Source: an uncultured Clostridia bacterium
Lineage (GTDB): Bacteria; Bacillota; Clostridia; Oscillospirales; Acutalibacteraceae
DNA length: 7,259 nucleotides
Reading direction: 5' to 3'
Assembly: GCA_937884975.1 (NCBI GenBank)
Contig: CAKZZS010000027.1
Span: 1-7,259 of the forward strand
Shown here: piece after piece, positions 7,090 through 7,259 of the stretch
How positions within the stretch are numbered: position 1 is the stretch's first letter
How the letters are laid out: every line of letters starts with the position of its first letter
Translations under genes and position numbers: made by a program
The notes under the pieces: model-generated
What the model saw: only the letters and a program-made list of their open reading frames with translations
Told to the model about the DNA's origin: nothing
The model's database searches: none

Positions 7090-7123
7090 ACCGCTCGGGA
7101 ATTTTTCTCGGGCGGTTTAATTT
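7090..7123 (+). terminator. Intrinsic terminator of glnA
   Basis: Ten paired positions, ACCGCTCGGG (7090-7099) with CTCGGGCGGT (7107-7116), include two G-U pairs and close a seven-base loop AATTTTT. The tail TTAATTT is U-rich but interrupted by two A. The hairpin starts 18 bases after the glnA stop, the usual place for an intrinsic terminator. Confidence 0.85.
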
Positions 7124-7135
7124 ATACCTTTATTC

Positions 7136-7200
7136 AACCTCGGGGTTATTGAAAAAAGACCTCGAAACAATTTCTTTGACTGTAGGAATTAACCCGAGGT
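7136..7200 (+). repeat. Imperfect inverted repeat competing with the second terminator
   Basis: AACCTCGGGGTT (7136-7147) is complementary to AACCCGAGGT (7191-7200) over about ten positions with one bulged G. The right arm is shared with the terminator stem at 7156-7164/7195-7203, so only one of the two foldings can form at a time. The left segment can also fold alone as AACC-TCGG-GGTT. Confidence 0.5.
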
Positions 7201-7210
7201 CTTATTTTTT
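7152..7210 (+). terminator. Second, larger terminator-like hairpin, possibly bidirectional
   Basis: AAGACCTCG (7156-7164) pairs perfectly with CGAGGTCTT (7195-7203). The 30-base interior can fold further, AATTTCT (7169-7175) with AGGAATT (7184-7190). A T-run (7205-7210) follows on the + strand and an A-run (7152-7157) precedes it, so it could stop transcription from either side, for example from a convergent gene beyond the window. It may equally belong to a leader of a gene downstream, because an upstream segment can pair with the same right arm. Confidence 0.6.
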
Positions 7211-7259
7211 ACTCAAAAATGTCTTTTTTTACATATAAACGCGCATAGTTTTGCATTTT

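Noticed and set aside
7176..7205. Promoter TTGACT with TCTTAT near the 3' end
   Set aside because: The -10 matches only four of six positions, the spacing is 18, and it lies inside the terminator hairpin; a chance match in AT-rich sequence is more likely.

Overview
The window looks like a metagenomic contig from an uncultured gut-type Clostridia (Firmicutes, Oscillospiraceae/Ruminococcaceae-like). I infer this from the AGGAG-type ribosome binding sites, tight same-strand gene packing, the Clostridia-specific coiled-coil FtsX-type permease, the short alpha-type glutamine synthetase, and moderate GC with CTT-rich leucine codons. All genes are on the + strand. No tRNA, rRNA, CRISPR array, insertion sequence or phage gene is visible.

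Layout: (1) 9-3014, a large FtsX/MacB-type ABC transporter permease. Its true N-terminus is missing and about 40 residues resembling the start of a PilT-type pilus-retraction ATPase stand in its place. The join lies near 114-137 and is most simply a chimeric assembly join. (2) 3026-3622, a cytosolic cyclophilin-type prolyl isomerase. (3) 3624-4907, an MtaD-like 5'-methylthioadenosine/S-adenosylhomocysteine/adenosine deaminase. (4) 4907-5710, a trimeric-type purine nucleoside phosphorylase. (5) 5749-7071, glutamine synthetase type I-alpha. (6) 7072-7259, non-coding: an intrinsic terminator for glnA, then a second, larger terminator-like hairpin with an alternative pairing partner upstream.

The first four genes are separated by 11 nt, 1 nt and a 1-nt overlap, so they look like one translationally coupled transcript. 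glnA follows after 38 nt. It could be read through, or start from a candidate promoter overlapping the end of the phosphorylase gene. The two purine genes make biochemical sense together: the deaminase turns an adenosine-type nucleoside into the inosine-type nucleoside that the phosphorylase splits. The ammonia released is the substrate of glutamine synthetase, although that last link is inference.

Most of the window is housekeeping metabolism. I do not see a convincing undescribed system. The points most worth a second look are the chimeric 5' end, unusual residues in the phosphorylase active site beside an MTA-deaminase-like gene, and the mutually exclusive hairpins at the 3' end.
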